This document shows, in pieces, positions 1 through 9,041 of a stretch of DNA of 64,000 bases (position 1 is its first letter; each line of letters opens with the position of its first letter). Both the position numbers and the translations under genes were made by a program. The stretch spans positions 1 to 64,000 of the forward strand of contig JAVBRK010000047.1 in the NCBI GenBank assembly GCA_031548005.1, given 5' to 3'. The notes under the pieces were generated by a model. The model was not told where the DNA came from, searched no databases, and worked only from the letters and a program-made list of their open reading frames with translations. Source of the DNA: BNXB01 sp031548005. GTDB taxonomy: Bacteria; Bacteroidota; Bacteroidia; Bacteroidales; Azobacteroidaceae.

Positions 1-1417
1 TGTTATTCAGCAAACCGGTATAACTCGTCCGGATATTCTCATACCAGCGAGGATTCCCAACCATTTCCTTACGCCTGAACGGATAAATATCGCTCATGGT
101 AATGGTCAGATTGGGTAAAGTCATGCTGATCGAGGTGTCCCGGGACTGTTGGTTGACGGTTGCATTGGTACTGATACTCCAGGGACTGTTTGCAAAACGC
201 CGGGTATAGTTAACACTGGATGATTTTGTATTCTGGTAAGCATCTGAAGTATACATATTACTCACACTGTTCTGGTTATACGAACTCGTAGTAAAATTTA
301 CTCCGGCCGTCAGCGTGCTGTACGGATTGGATTTCGGATCCTGGGAGTGCGTCCAGGCCAACCGGAGATCTTTACTGGGGGCATTACCATCGTCTAATTT
401 CGTCACTAAGTAACTCGCATTGAAACCTCCGTTAAATTTGTAACGTTTCCGGTACGACGAGCGGGCGCTGAGTCCCCAGGAGCCTTTTGTATAAATCTCT
501 CCGGTCAGGGCCAGATCGAAGTAATCGTTGAATGCAAAATAATATCCGCCGTCGCGCAGAGAAAATCCCCGCGCCATTTCATCCCCATATGAAGGCATAA
601 TTATTCCGGATGAATAATCATCTTTAAATGGAAAAAAACCAAAAGGAATGGCTACAGGCAACGGAACATCCTCAATGACCAAGTATGCAGGACCCGAGAC
701 CGCATTTTTTTTCGGGGTCACTTTTGCTTTGGTCAGGTTGAAATAAAAATGGGGATGGTCGTGATCATCGCAGGTAGTATACCGGCCGTTGGCCATAAGC
801 AAGTCATCGTTCGGCAGCTTTTTTGTTTTTTCAGCAGTAATATAGCCTTCTCCCTGTTCGGTTATAACATCCCGGATATATCCTTTCTTGGTTTTAAAAT
901 TATACCATACCCGTTTCATTTCATACTGATTTCCGGCATCCTTGAAAATCGGGTATCCGAATTCATCTCCGATAGAATCGAGTCCAAAAGTGGCAAATAC
1001 CATGTTTTGGCTGGCATCTAACTCAATGTACTCTCCCGTAATCTCATTTTCTTTATAGGTCACCTTTGCATCGCCATACAAACGAATGATGTTCCTCCCC
1101 TCCTGCATACTCATCACAATCGAATCTTTTGCATTGTAAACTACCGGCGCATCGATCGCATTGGAGGTAGAATCTGTTGAAGCAGTATCGACGGGAACGG
1201 TATCCAGGGGCAGTGAATCGGCCCGAACATAAACGATCGGGGTAGTATCCGCAGAAAGATCAGACAGCAAACCGGACAATGAATCAGGCAATATAACAGG
1301 CAGCTGCTTCTCATGGTAGCCGGATGTTCTTACCCTGTCCTGTGTTTTTGCAATCTGGATTACAAATACACAGAGCAGCATCAGGACAAATAAAAACGGC
1401 TTTTTGTTATTCTGCAT
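1..1417 (-). CDS. lptD: LPS-assembly outer membrane protein LptD-like, C-terminus outside window
   Basis: N-terminal 472 residues of a protein that runs off the left edge. It starts at the ATG at 1417 with a hydrophobic export signal (MQNNKKPFLFVLMLLC), followed by a Ser/Thr/Asp-rich linker. An OstA/LptA-like beta-jellyroll segment follows (IIRLYGDAKVTYKENEITGEY), then the start of a beta-barrel rich in aromatic and Asn/Ser/Thr residues. In the family, LptD is the outer-membrane translocon that inserts lipopolysaccharide delivered by the Lpt bridge. The HD-domain gene lies 22 bp upstream on the same strand, so the two probably share a transcript. The family call rests on the N-terminal domain and barrel-like composition; the conserved C-terminal barrel is not visible. 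Confidence 0.85.
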   Translation of the reverse strand, partial: MQNNKKPFLFVLMLLCVFVIQIAKTQDRVRTSGYHEKQLPVILPDSLSGLLSDLSADTTPIVYVRADSLPLDTVPVDTASTDSTSNAIDAPVVYNAKDSIVMSMQEGRNIIRLYGDAKVTYKENEITGEYIELDASQNMVFATFGLDSIGDEFGYPIFKDAGNQYEMKRVWYNFKTKKGYIRDVITEQGEGYITAEKTKKLPNDDLLMANGRYTTCDDHDHPHFYFNLTKAKVTPKKNAVSGPAYLVIEDVPLPVAIPFGFFPFKDDYSSGIIMPSYGDEMARGFSLRDGGYYFAFNDYFDLALTGEIYTKGSWGLSARSSYRKRYKFNGGFNASYLVTKLDDGNAPSKDLRLAWTHSQDPKSNPYSTLTAGVNFTTSSYNQNSVSNMYTSDAYQNTKSSSVNYTRRFANSPWSISTNATVNQQSRDTSISMTLPNLTITMSDIYPFRRKEMVGNPRWYENIRTSYTGLLNN

Positions 1418-1439
1418 CCTTTTATTTAATCGCTTTGAG

Positions 1440-1979
1440 TTATCCTAAAAAGAGTTTGCACCATCCGTCGAATCGACTCACAGCTTCATCGCCATATTTG
1501 GAAAGGCCTTTCCTGATTTTATCCACCGGTTTTTCCCGTTCCAATTTCGTTTTTGAAAAGAACTTATCCGAAAAACAAATCAGTTGCTCTTCAAGACTCA
1601 CCGGACGCATATCCCTGTGAGGAACAGGCAGGTTCCTCCGAACGATTTCATCCTGGCTCAGACCGGTTCCGGTATGCCGTTCACACACCAGTGCATGAGC
1701 AGGATACCCTTCTTTTTTCAGGAGATCGCTTCCCAGATAACCGTGGCAAATGTACGGAAAATCGCCAAAACACAGAATATCATCAGCATCAGTGAGGAAA
1801 ATACCGACATCGTGAAGCATCGATGCCTCATAAACAAATACCTTATCAATTTTAAGGTCAGGACGAGCCTGTGCGATCATAAGCGCTTTATCGGCGACAG
1901 AAAAACTATGCGTTAACAGTATATCATAGAGTTCACTACCTTCCTGATAATATTTTTTTATAATGTCGGTCGGTACCAT
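1440..1979 (-). CDS. HD-domain metal-dependent phosphohydrolase
   Basis: A 179-aa soluble protein with the HD superfamily metal-binding pattern: His24, the His56-Asp57 doublet in MLHDVGIF, further histidines at 79, 95 and 102, and a late Asp138 in CFSDKF. HD proteins hydrolyse phosphate esters, often nucleotides; this small single-domain form resembles predicted hydrolases annotated as HDIG-domain proteins, whose substrate is unknown. It lies 22 bp upstream of the lptD-like gene, but a role in envelope assembly is only suggested by position. No signal peptide or membrane segment is visible. Confidence 0.8.
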   Translation of the reverse strand: MVPTDIIKKYYQEGSELYDILLTHSFSVADKALMIAQARPDLKIDKVFVYEASMLHDVGIFLTDADDILCFGDFPYICHGYLGSDLLKKEGYPAHALVCERHTGTGLSQDEIVRRNLPVPHRDMRPVSLEEQLICFSDKFFSKTKLEREKPVDKIRKGLSKYGDEAVSRFDGWCKLFLG

Positions 1980-1998
1980 TTGCGTCTTTTAGAATGCG

Positions 1999-2006
1999 CA
2001 AAGATA
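1999..2006 (-). promoter_or_regulatory. Possible -7 box for the HD/lptD transcript
   Basis: On the minus strand this reads TATCTTTG, matching TAnnTTTG, with its 3' end 20 nt before the start codon at 1979. I see no clear TTTG element 19-21 nt further upstream, so the call is tentative. Confidence 0.35.
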
Positions 2007-2112
2007 ACCATTACAAAACAATTTTTCTCCATAATTCCGGGATAAAATAGACCTTTCAACTTTTTTTATGATTTAGCCGGATATGGTACTTTTACCTCCT
2101 GACAACTTCAAT

Positions 2113-4113
2113 TCACAGGTTATCGGAGCCGTAAACTTCCACATCTCCGATCCGGACTACTCCTCCTGTCTTAAACACCAACCTAGCATAACGCGCTTGT
2201 CGTGTTTTAAAATCGATGTCAATCATAGTATTCGATGGGATTTCCTGTTCATCTGCAGTTTCCCATGAAATGCCGTCCCTGCTCGTTTCCATCTTCAATT
2301 TTCCTTTCTTCGTACATTCCAGTTGCCGGATCACATACCTTCTTACCGCATATTCCTTTCCAAAATCGAATTGTACCCAGGGATTCTTTCCGGATGAAAT
2401 CCAGGTTCTGCCTGTAGAACAAGTTCCGTCTGCAACAAACTCTGCCGGAGTCTCCGAAAGGCTCGAAGTCACGCCCATTTTTCCCGACAAGGTCAGGTTA
2501 AAATCCATCCCATTGGCCTCGTTATAAAGTGCAAAAAAATGATCTCCTCTGCAAATAACGATATTTTCCGGAGATAACTGTTCCAGTTTCTCCTTCAATG
2601 CAACAATGTTATCCGGTCCCATTTTCCAGGATTCTCCCTGGGCTGACAGAAAAACAGGGGCAGACTGATCGAACTTCGATATCGTATCTTTATTCATTTC
2701 AAAAATAACATTGATGCCATTCGCATAGCACGGATAGTTCGGAATGAACGCCAGTTTGTTCTGCTTTACAAAAGAGGAAATTTTCCCTTCCTGCCTTTCC
2801 CAATCCTGTTGAGTCACACCATATAAATACCTGCAACATCGGGCATAAACCTCCATCTGATCTTCATTCACCTGATCCCACACAGTAATAACACGCAATC
2901 CGCTTTTCTCCAGGTATCTTTCCGTAAGCCGGGCATAAGGCTCAAAATTTTCCCGCTTCGTAGTATTCCACTTGTAATTATGGGCATCGTATATCAGGGC
3001 ATACCCCAATCCGGAAGGTCCCGATGCAAAAAAATCATTGGGAGTAGCCGTTTTATAATAATAATTCAGGATACCGGGGCCGATATCTGCCAATCCAGGA
3101 CTGACTGTCCAGTTGATCGGAATAATTCCTCGGCCTCGGTCGTCCCAGAGCTTAGACATGGCATGCTGACAATACTGCACATTATCGCCATCACTCATGA
3201 ATACGGCGAGGTATATCTTATTTTCAAGTTCCGGTTTTCTGGGAACCACAGGCATTTCAATCTGATGGGATAAACCTGCATGCACAGTTGCATTATCATA
3301 GAAATCAGAGGGAATCGTCGAGATACCGTATTCCGTTCCGATTCCGATCCCGGCCCGCTCTTCCGTCCACCAGCCGAGAATAATACTCTCCCCGGCTTTC
3401 ATGTCCCGGAGAAATTTTCTCAATACTGCATTTTCATCCTGGTTCCTCGGCTCCAGCCAGAGAATAGCAGCTCCGGCCGCCATTCCGATGTCCCGTATAT
3501 TTACAGGAACTCTGTTATTCAGACTGATCAGTAACCGTTTGGTACAATCTTTCCAATAAGTATCGTAAAGGTAACTGTAAATTTCAACCGGGGTCGTAAA
3601 AGTCAATCCTGTAAGATCAACGACTACCGGCAAATCAATTTTCTTTTGGATCAGTTGCTCATACTCCGACCAGGTTACCGGAAGCGCATTCCGCAATCCA
3701 CCTACTGTTGCAGCCAGATTCATGTAATGGGGGCTTTTTTCCGTACTATATAAAACCAACCCAGATAATTCTTTCCGGTATTTGCGGACAAGTTCCCATT
3801 TTTGATCTGACGGATATTCCGTGATTTTCAGATCTAAAAGATCCGGCCATTTGTGTTTTCCTTCCCGTTCTACATCATACAGGTAAATCCGGGGTTGTGT
3901 TTTATTCACCAAACCCTGTAATGCAGCAAACATCATTTTTTCACTACCAGGCATTTCTTTTGAAGCAACAGAAAACCCGTCCAATGTTTCTGCAGGAGCA
4001 GCAAAATGAGGAATTACCTGTCCTACAGGCCATTTTATACCATTCCCGGCCGAGATTCCATCCTGATTACCCCACAAAGGGAGCAAAACAAGCATAATAA
4101 AAAATTTCTTCAT
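2113..4113 (-). CDS. Secreted GxGYxYP-family glycoside hydrolase-like protein with C-terminal discoidin domain
   Basis: A 666-aa protein with an N-terminal export signal (MKKFFIMLVLLPLWG). The body matches the GxGYxYP family, named for its glycine/tyrosine motif; here the motif is degenerate (PSGLGYALIYDAHN, about residues 365-375). The early segment FAALQGLVNKTQPRIYLYD is typical of the family's N-terminal domain. The last 120 or so residues look like an F5/8 type C (discoidin, CBM32-like) domain that could bind sugar. Pfam lists the family as putative glycoside hydrolases without known substrate. It lies 24 bp downstream of another secreted hydrolase-like gene on the same strand. No SusC/SusD pair is nearby, so this is not a standard polysaccharide utilisation locus. 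Confidence 0.8.
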   Translation of the reverse strand: MKKFFIMLVLLPLWGNQDGISAGNGIKWPVGQVIPHFAAPAETLDGFSVASKEMPGSEKMMFAALQGLVNKTQPRIYLYDVEREGKHKWPDLLDLKITEYPSDQKWELVRKYRKELSGLVLYSTEKSPHYMNLAATVGGLRNALPVTWSEYEQLIQKKIDLPVVVDLTGLTFTTPVEIYSYLYDTYWKDCTKRLLISLNNRVPVNIRDIGMAAGAAILWLEPRNQDENAVLRKFLRDMKAGESIILGWWTEERAGIGIGTEYGISTIPSDFYDNATVHAGLSHQIEMPVVPRKPELENKIYLAVFMSDGDNVQYCQHAMSKLWDDRGRGIIPINWTVSPGLADIGPGILNYYYKTATPNDFFASGPSGLGYALIYDAHNYKWNTTKRENFEPYARLTERYLEKSGLRVITVWDQVNEDQMEVYARCCRYLYGVTQQDWERQEGKISSFVKQNKLAFIPNYPCYANGINVIFEMNKDTISKFDQSAPVFLSAQGESWKMGPDNIVALKEKLEQLSPENIVICRGDHFFALYNEANGMDFNLTLSGKMGVTSSLSETPAEFVADGTCSTGRTWISSGKNPWVQFDFGKEYAVRRYVIRQLECTKKGKLKMETSRDGISWETADEQEIPSNTMIDIDFKTRQARYARLVFKTGGVVRIGDVEVYGSDNL

Positions 4114-4137
4114 TTTATTTGTGATACCATTTTTAAT

Positions 4138-6423
4138 TTACCACTCCATTTCCACGGTCACTCCCTCCGGACTATTTTCAAACTTGACAAGACAAGTATT
4201 CGACACCCGATCCCACGAACTTGCAGAGACGATTACCTTACCTGCATGGTCTCTGACCGATACTTTTTTAGGCTGTGACGGGAGTAGGATCCGGGACACA
4301 TTATTCGTTTCCGCAGGACTTTTAGCCGTAAACGAGTAAAATCTCGTTTTAAAGACCTCATCATAGATCCTGGAGGCTCCACACAATACCTGAGGTTGCT
4401 TTTTATTGACCACCTGGTTAACATCGAATAAAAATGCCTGTTCTCCAGGATGAATATTTTTAACTTGTAAAACCGGCAATTCGGGATCGAACAGATCGAT
4501 GTATATCCCTTTCAGTTTCAGGGGAGCCGAATCGGTATTTTCATCCAGAACGGCAGCAATGACATAAGGGCGACGCTCTAAATAAAGATTATTTTTCGTT
4601 TTCAGATTTCCGGCTTTAGCCGACACTTCATAAGCCTTTTTGATGACCGAAAAATAATCGTTATCATGACCGGATTGCAATACAAATTGCTTTGGTTCTT
4701 CCCGGATCACATAAACCTTCCCTTTCTCACAGGAATATTCCCCTGATGAAGGAACAGGGGGCATCCCCAGCAATTCAAATAAGTGCATCGAAGGAGCCTC
4801 ATATTTGTTTCCGTCGGTATTCCACCAATCCATCACGGTCTGATACGAATCATTGTCCTCCCCGCAATATACCAGCACTCCGCCTGATTTTACCCATTGG
4901 GCGATATGGTTGTGATATTCGGATTTCATTGGTTTCATATTGGAATAAGACATGACCAATACTTTCATATCTTTCCAGGTATCAGGATAAGCCGTATTTT
5001 CAATATGCACGGTACTGATGGGAATCCCCCGTTTCAATAGAGGTAAAGTTTGTCCGTAGAAATTGGAAAATTGCGGATCTTCCATGTTTTCTTCCATTTT
5101 TTGCATGCTACCCCGGTTAATACTTCCAGATGCATTATCTTCGATTTCATTTTTCTTGTGGGTCGGAAATCGTTGAAACATCAAAGAATTGGACATCAAT
5201 ACACCGATTCCATGCGAACCTGTCACTTTGTTTTCGGATGAAGGCATGCTGTTCAACGCATTAATCATCACCTGCATTTGGGTGGAATAGAAACGGGGAA
5301 TCCGCTCTTTTGTTTCGCAACCGGCACAAGTCTTGTACAAGCCTTCGTAAATCCGGTCGGGCCAAGGCATTACTTCATAGTTATCGATCATCGGATAGAG
5401 CAACTGGGCTGTGAAAGTAGCCTGGTAGTTTTTCTTATAATCGTCCCAATCGCGCGGCCAGTCTTCAATCGGATCGGTGAGAAAAAACATTTTTCTTCCG
5501 GTAGGGCGGGTCATGGATTCCATCGAACCATACTCCAGAAATGCATTCTCAAACACCCGCTCTTTTCTGGCTCCGTTATAGTAGGTCGGTTCCCGGGAAG
5601 TGCCCGTCCAGACCTGTGCAATATAACCATCGACACAAGGTAAAGATGCTAAACTGGCTTCCGGACTCACGATTTGCCAGGAAGAATAATTAACTAAAGA
5701 ATGAGTCGGAACATAACAACGGACATCCATGCCTTTGCTTTTACCATATTCTTTAGCATACGTAAAAACTTCATTTAAAGCCCTGTAATACAGAAAATAT
5801 TTTAATTTATTGGAGAGGTATGTATTTTCGGGAGATTCGTGCTGCGGACGCCAGGGAAAACCATAATACTCCTGCCATTCCCTTTTGAAAGCTTCGCCAT
5901 AGCCGGCACGCATCCAAAACTCGGGTTCTTCCATGTAAATAGCATCGATTCCGGCATCAATAACACGCTTTACATGCATTTCTTTCATGTATTTGATAAA
6001 ATTCATGGAGGGTACGATATAAGGCACCATTCTGCCATGCCAGATCGTATCTCCGTCGACAGTTACCTGGCCTTCATCCAGGTGCTGCTTGCCATCCCAC
6101 TTCCCGGTAAAATAATCCTGATACTCCCCCCAGGCTATTCCGGTCATAAAATGGGTTCTATACCCCTTGTCACGCCACGACTGGACACGTTGCTCAAAGG
6201 TCATGTCCCGGTAGTCGTTCGCTCCATAAACAATGGCAATATCCGCTCTTACATCGGTGACCGGTTTCCAGGGTCCGGAAGTCTGAAAAGCCGTCTTTTC
6301 ATTTTTCGGAATAGGAACAACTGATTGTTTATCAATTTTTTGTCCATAAGCGGAACTGGTTAATAACAGAACAACAATAATGCAATACAATAAAGATGTC
6401 TTCATGTTTTTCTTGTTTTTCAA
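4138..6423 (-). CDS. Secreted TIM-barrel hydrolase-like protein of unknown substrate
   Basis: A 761-aa protein with a signal peptide (hydrophobic core about residues 10-25, ending near SSAYGQ). Residues 55-370 have the character of a glycoside-hydrolase TIM barrel: strand-like segments, a cluster of acidic residues in IYMEEPEFW (Glu165, Glu166, Glu168) and many Trp/Tyr residues. The stretch around KVLVMSYSNMKPM and WVKSGGVLVYCGED resembles the glutamine-amidotransferase-like fold of beta-galactosidase trimerisation domains, and a beta-sandwich probably closes the chain. I do not recognise a named family. Met7 is an alternative start. It is the first gene of a pair with the GxGYxYP gene and has a perfect inverted repeat just upstream. 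Confidence 0.65.
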   Translation of the reverse strand: MKNKKNMKTSLLYCIIVVLLLTSSAYGQKIDKQSVVPIPKNEKTAFQTSGPWKPVTDVRADIAIVYGANDYRDMTFEQRVQSWRDKGYRTHFMTGIAWGEYQDYFTGKWDGKQHLDEGQVTVDGDTIWHGRMVPYIVPSMNFIKYMKEMHVKRVIDAGIDAIYMEEPEFWMRAGYGEAFKREWQEYYGFPWRPQHESPENTYLSNKLKYFLYYRALNEVFTYAKEYGKSKGMDVRCYVPTHSLVNYSSWQIVSPEASLASLPCVDGYIAQVWTGTSREPTYYNGARKERVFENAFLEYGSMESMTRPTGRKMFFLTDPIEDWPRDWDDYKKNYQATFTAQLLYPMIDNYEVMPWPDRIYEGLYKTCAGCETKERIPRFYSTQMQVMINALNSMPSSENKVTGSHGIGVLMSNSLMFQRFPTHKKNEIEDNASGSINRGSMQKMEENMEDPQFSNFYGQTLPLLKRGIPISTVHIENTAYPDTWKDMKVLVMSYSNMKPMKSEYHNHIAQWVKSGGVLVYCGEDNDSYQTVMDWWNTDGNKYEAPSMHLFELLGMPPVPSSGEYSCEKGKVYVIREEPKQFVLQSGHDNDYFSVIKKAYEVSAKAGNLKTKNNLYLERRPYVIAAVLDENTDSAPLKLKGIYIDLFDPELPVLQVKNIHPGEQAFLFDVNQVVNKKQPQVLCGASRIYDEVFKTRFYSFTAKSPAETNNVSRILLPSQPKKVSVRDHAGKVIVSASSWDRVSNTCLVKFENSPEGVTVEMEW

Positions 6424-6441
6424 CGGTAATTAAAATACTGG

Positions 6442-6465
6442 CTGTAAAGTTAAAAAACTTTACAG
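6442..6465. promoter_or_regulatory. Perfect 10-bp inverted repeat upstream of the secreted hydrolase pair
   Basis: CTGTAAAGTT and AACTTTACAG are separated by four A residues. The repeat lies 18 bp before the minus-strand start codon at 6423 and about 190 bp from the divergent amidase start. It sits between two gene starts and has no T tract on the minus-strand side, so an operator or leader hairpin is likelier than a terminator. No -7 box could be placed for the minus-strand gene. Confidence 0.5.
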
Positions 6466-6613
6466 GAAATAATGTTAATGACAAAAAAATATGAGATTAT
6501 TCAATCATAAACCAGATAACTCACACTTATCTATCGGACTTTACCAGGAAATAGCATAAAAAGTTTATCCTGAAAATTAAGCCGCTTTATAACCCATTCT
6601 AAAATATTTCATG

Positions 6614-6621
6614 TACTTTTG
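6614..6621 (+). promoter_or_regulatory. -7 promoter box for the amidase/MlaD operon
   Basis: TACTTTTG matches TAnnTTTG exactly and lies 36 nt before the amidase ATG at 6658. The -33 region is not a clear TTTG. The box rules out the earlier in-frame TTG at 6619, which lies inside it, as a start. Confidence 0.55.
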
Positions 6622-6657
6622 TGCTCAAAATGCAATTGGGAATTATATTTTGCAAAT

Positions 6658-7776
6658 ATGAAGAATAAGTTGCTTTTACTCTTTTTATTTTTTTTGCCTA
6701 TTTTCCATGCCGAAGCAGGAAACAAAGAGAAGCCGTTCGTGGTCGTAATCGATCCGGGGCATGGAGGGCACGATTCAGGGACGACGGGCTACTCATCCAA
6801 AGAAAAGAATATTGTTTTATCCGTATCCAAGCTCCTCGGTAGTTACATCTCGGAAAGACATCCGGAAGTAAAAGTCGTCTATACCCGTAAATCCGATGTT
6901 TTTGTGGAGTTAGACGACCGGGCCAACATCGCCAATAAGGCAAAAGCCGACCTATTTATCTCCGTCCATATCAATTCGGTAAGAAACAACAAAAAGCCCC
7001 GTGGGGCGGAAACCTACACTTTCGGATTGGCCAGAACGGAAGAAAATCTGGAAGTTGCCAAGCGGGAAAACTCGGCAATTTTATTAGAAGAAGATTATGA
7101 AGAACGGTATGAGGGTTTTAATCCGAATTCATCCGAATCTTATATCATATTCGAGTACATGCAAAACAAATTCGTCGACCAGAGTGTAGAATTCGCATCC
7201 CTCGTACAAAATGAACTGGTAGGAACTGCCAAGCGTTATGACCGCGGAGTACGTCAATCCAGCTTCTTAGTGCTGAGAAAAGCGAGCATGCCCCGGGTGT
7301 TGATCGAACTGGACTTTCTCTCGAATCCCAATTCTGCCACTTACCTGAAAAGCAGATCCGGACAAGAAACAATGGCCAGATCCATTTCCAATGCATTCGA
7401 CAAATATTTCAAAAAATACAATAACGGATATACGGGAACATACCGGACTACAGAACCAAAAGAGGATTTGCCGGACAATACCGTAAATGAAATTCCGGAA
7501 ACGAAGAGGACTTCAACCAATACAACAGTAACATCCCCAAAAGGTATTGTATACAAAGTACAGATACTGGCATCCGTAAAAAAACTACCCAAAAATTCGC
7601 CTGATTTAAAAGGGTATAAAGCCGATTTTTACTATGAAAAAGGTTGGTATAAATACACTTATGGAGAAAGTTCCAGCCTGGAGGAAATTTCAAAAATCCA
7701 TAAATCCTTACTTAAGAAGTTCAAAAATTCATTTATAGTCACATTTAAAGACGGAAAGAAAATCGCAAATAAATAA
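6658..7776 (+). CDS. N-acetylmuramoyl-L-alanine amidase with C-terminal SPOR-like domain
   Basis: A 372-aa exported amidase of the Amidase_3 (AmiC/CwlM) family. The ATG at 6658 begins a clear signal peptide (MKNKLLLLFLFFLPIFHAEA). The catalytic domain opens with VVVIDPGHGGHDSG, which carries the first zinc-binding His, and continues with the SVHINS and LIELDFLSNP motifs. It cleaves the amide bond between MurNAc and the stem peptide. After a Thr/Pro-rich linker the tail (IVYKVQILASVKKLP onward) resembles a SPOR domain, which in other proteins binds glycan strands lacking peptides at division sites. The MlaD-like gene follows after 16 bp, a pairing I recall as common in Bacteroidales. Confidence 0.9.
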   Translation: MKNKLLLLFLFFLPIFHAEAGNKEKPFVVVIDPGHGGHDSGTTGYSSKEKNIVLSVSKLLGSYISERHPEVKVVYTRKSDVFVELDDRANIANKAKADLFISVHINSVRNNKKPRGAETYTFGLARTEENLEVAKRENSAILLEEDYEERYEGFNPNSSESYIIFEYMQNKFVDQSVEFASLVQNELVGTAKRYDRGVRQSSFLVLRKASMPRVLIELDFLSNPNSATYLKSRSGQETMARSISNAFDKYFKKYNNGYTGTYRTTEPKEDLPDNTVNEIPETKRTSTNTTVTSPKGIVYKVQILASVKKLPKNSPDLKGYKADFYYEKGWYKYTYGESSSLEEISKIHKSLLKKFKNSFIVTFKDGKKIANK

Positions 7777-7792
7777 ATCAAATATAATTCAG

Positions 7793-8677
7793 ATGAAAAA
7801 ATATTTAAATAAAGAAGCCGCTATCGGATTAGTGACTCTGGTCAGCTTGTTTATCCTTTACTTCGGATTTAACTACCTGAAAGGAATCAATATCTTTAAG
7901 CCGACCAATCACTATTTTATCAAAATGGAAAATGTGACCGAACTCCAAAAATCGAGCCCGGTGTATATCGATGGCTTCAAAGTCGGTTTAGTCAACGGAA
8001 TACAATATGATTACGAGAATCCGGGCAGTATTATCGTTCAGATCAGCCTCGATAAAAGTATGAAAATTCAAACCGGGAGTTATGCCGAGCTTTCTTCGGG
8101 ATTGACCTCCGGCGCTTTTCTGAACCTGAAACTCAACAAATATGTCACCACTTATTGCAGTGTCGGAGATACCATCGAAGGCAATCTCAAGCCTGGACTA
8201 ATGGATACTTTATCCGATGATCTGTTGCCTCAGTTTCAGAAAATGCTTCCGAGGATTGATACGATTTTACAAGGCATCCAGATGATTACAACCAACCCGG
8301 CTTTCACAGAATCATTGAATAATATGTCTAGAGCGACTTCTAACCTGGAGGCTACCTCCCGGCAGTTGAACCATCTGATGTCGAAAGATATTCCGGTAAT
8401 GGTGAAAGACTTCAAAACCATTTCTTCTAACTTCTCGGTACTAAGCTCGAATCTGAAAGAAGTCGATTTCCAGGCTACCATGCAACGGGTAAACAAAACC
8501 GTAGAAAATATGGAAGCTCTTTCCGTACAACTTAATAATAAGGAAAGTAGCCTCGGACTGCTCATGAACGACCGGCAGTTGTACGATAACCTAAATGGCA
8601 CGGCAAGCAATGCCTCCCTACTGTTAGAAGACCTGAAGAAAAATCCCAAACGGTATGTTCATTTCTCTGTTTTTTAA
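7793..8677 (+). CDS. MlaD family (MCE domain) lipid-transport protein
   Basis: A 294-aa protein with one N-terminal membrane anchor (about residues 8-28, IGLVTLVSLFILYFGFNYL) followed by an MCE domain (about 38-120, with SSPVYIDGFKVGLV) and a long helical tail with repeated Leu/Asn/Ser heptads. MCE proteins such as MlaD form hexameric rings on ABC transporters that move phospholipids between inner and outer membranes. The ATPase and permease are not in the window. It is probably co-transcribed with the amidase. Its length is usual for Bacteroidales MCE proteins. Confidence 0.85.
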   Translation: MKKYLNKEAAIGLVTLVSLFILYFGFNYLKGINIFKPTNHYFIKMENVTELQKSSPVYIDGFKVGLVNGIQYDYENPGSIIVQISLDKSMKIQTGSYAELSSGLTSGAFLNLKLNKYVTTYCSVGDTIEGNLKPGLMDTLSDDLLPQFQKMLPRIDTILQGIQMITTNPAFTESLNNMSRATSNLEATSRQLNHLMSKDIPVMVKDFKTISSNFSVLSSNLKEVDFQATMQRVNKTVENMEALSVQLNNKESSLGLLMNDRQLYDNLNGTASNASLLLEDLKKNPKRYVHFSVF

Positions 8678-8694
8678 TTTAGATCTGATCTAAA
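8678..8694. repeat. 8-bp inverted repeat after the MlaD stop codon
   Basis: TTTAGATC and GATCTAAA flank a single T, starting at the base after the TAA stop. The one-base centre is too tight for a terminator hairpin, so a protein-binding palindrome is more plausible. Confidence 0.35.
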
Positions 8695-9041
8695 CTATTT
8701 AAATTTTCAAAAAAAAGAATGACCACCTCCAACCATTGGTTAGTTATTGAATTAAGATACCTTGAAGGTTGAAGGCGCTTTCTCTCCCAATAATCGAAAT
8801 AAGATTATATCATAATGATAATCAATACAATACAGATCAATCAAAAGGTAAATTCAGGATTGTATCTATAAGTTACTGAAAGCGAACCGGATATAATTAC
8901 ACCTGAAAAAACAAGCGAAAATCCATTTTTTTTTCTGGTTTTTTTTTCCAAATTTTGCATTATCAAAATGAAGTTGAACTTAAATTCTCTTTCATTGTTT
9001 TTAATCTGTCTTAAAATATTTAGCTGTTCGTGGAACTGAAA
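8678..9041. other. 364-bp non-coding region upstream of dnaA
   Basis: An AT-rich stretch with no open reading frame resembling a protein and no tRNA-like fold that I can see. It begins with a perfect 8-bp inverted repeat at 8678-8694 directly after the MlaD stop codon. It contains short A and T tracts (for example 8935-8950) but no clear cluster of TTATCCACA-type DnaA boxes, and no exact TAnnTTTG box in front of dnaA. It probably holds the dnaA promoter; I cannot support an origin call. Confidence 0.4.

Noticed and set aside
2113..6423. Polysaccharide utilisation locus
   Set aside because: No SusC/SusD homologues, regulators or other glycan enzymes flank the two secreted proteins.
6619..6657. 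Upstream TTG start for the amidase
   Set aside because: It lies inside the promoter box and would place 13 residues before an excellent signal peptide.
8805..8840. Fur-box-like sequence (ATAATGATAATCAAT) upstream of dnaA
   Set aside because: Only one half-site fits the 7-1-7 pattern, the surroundings are very AT-rich, and iron control of dnaA is not expected.
8678..9041. Chromosomal origin next to dnaA
   Set aside because: No cluster of TTATCCACA-like boxes or AT-rich repeats of the usual kind is visible; Bacteroidales origins are not always beside dnaA.
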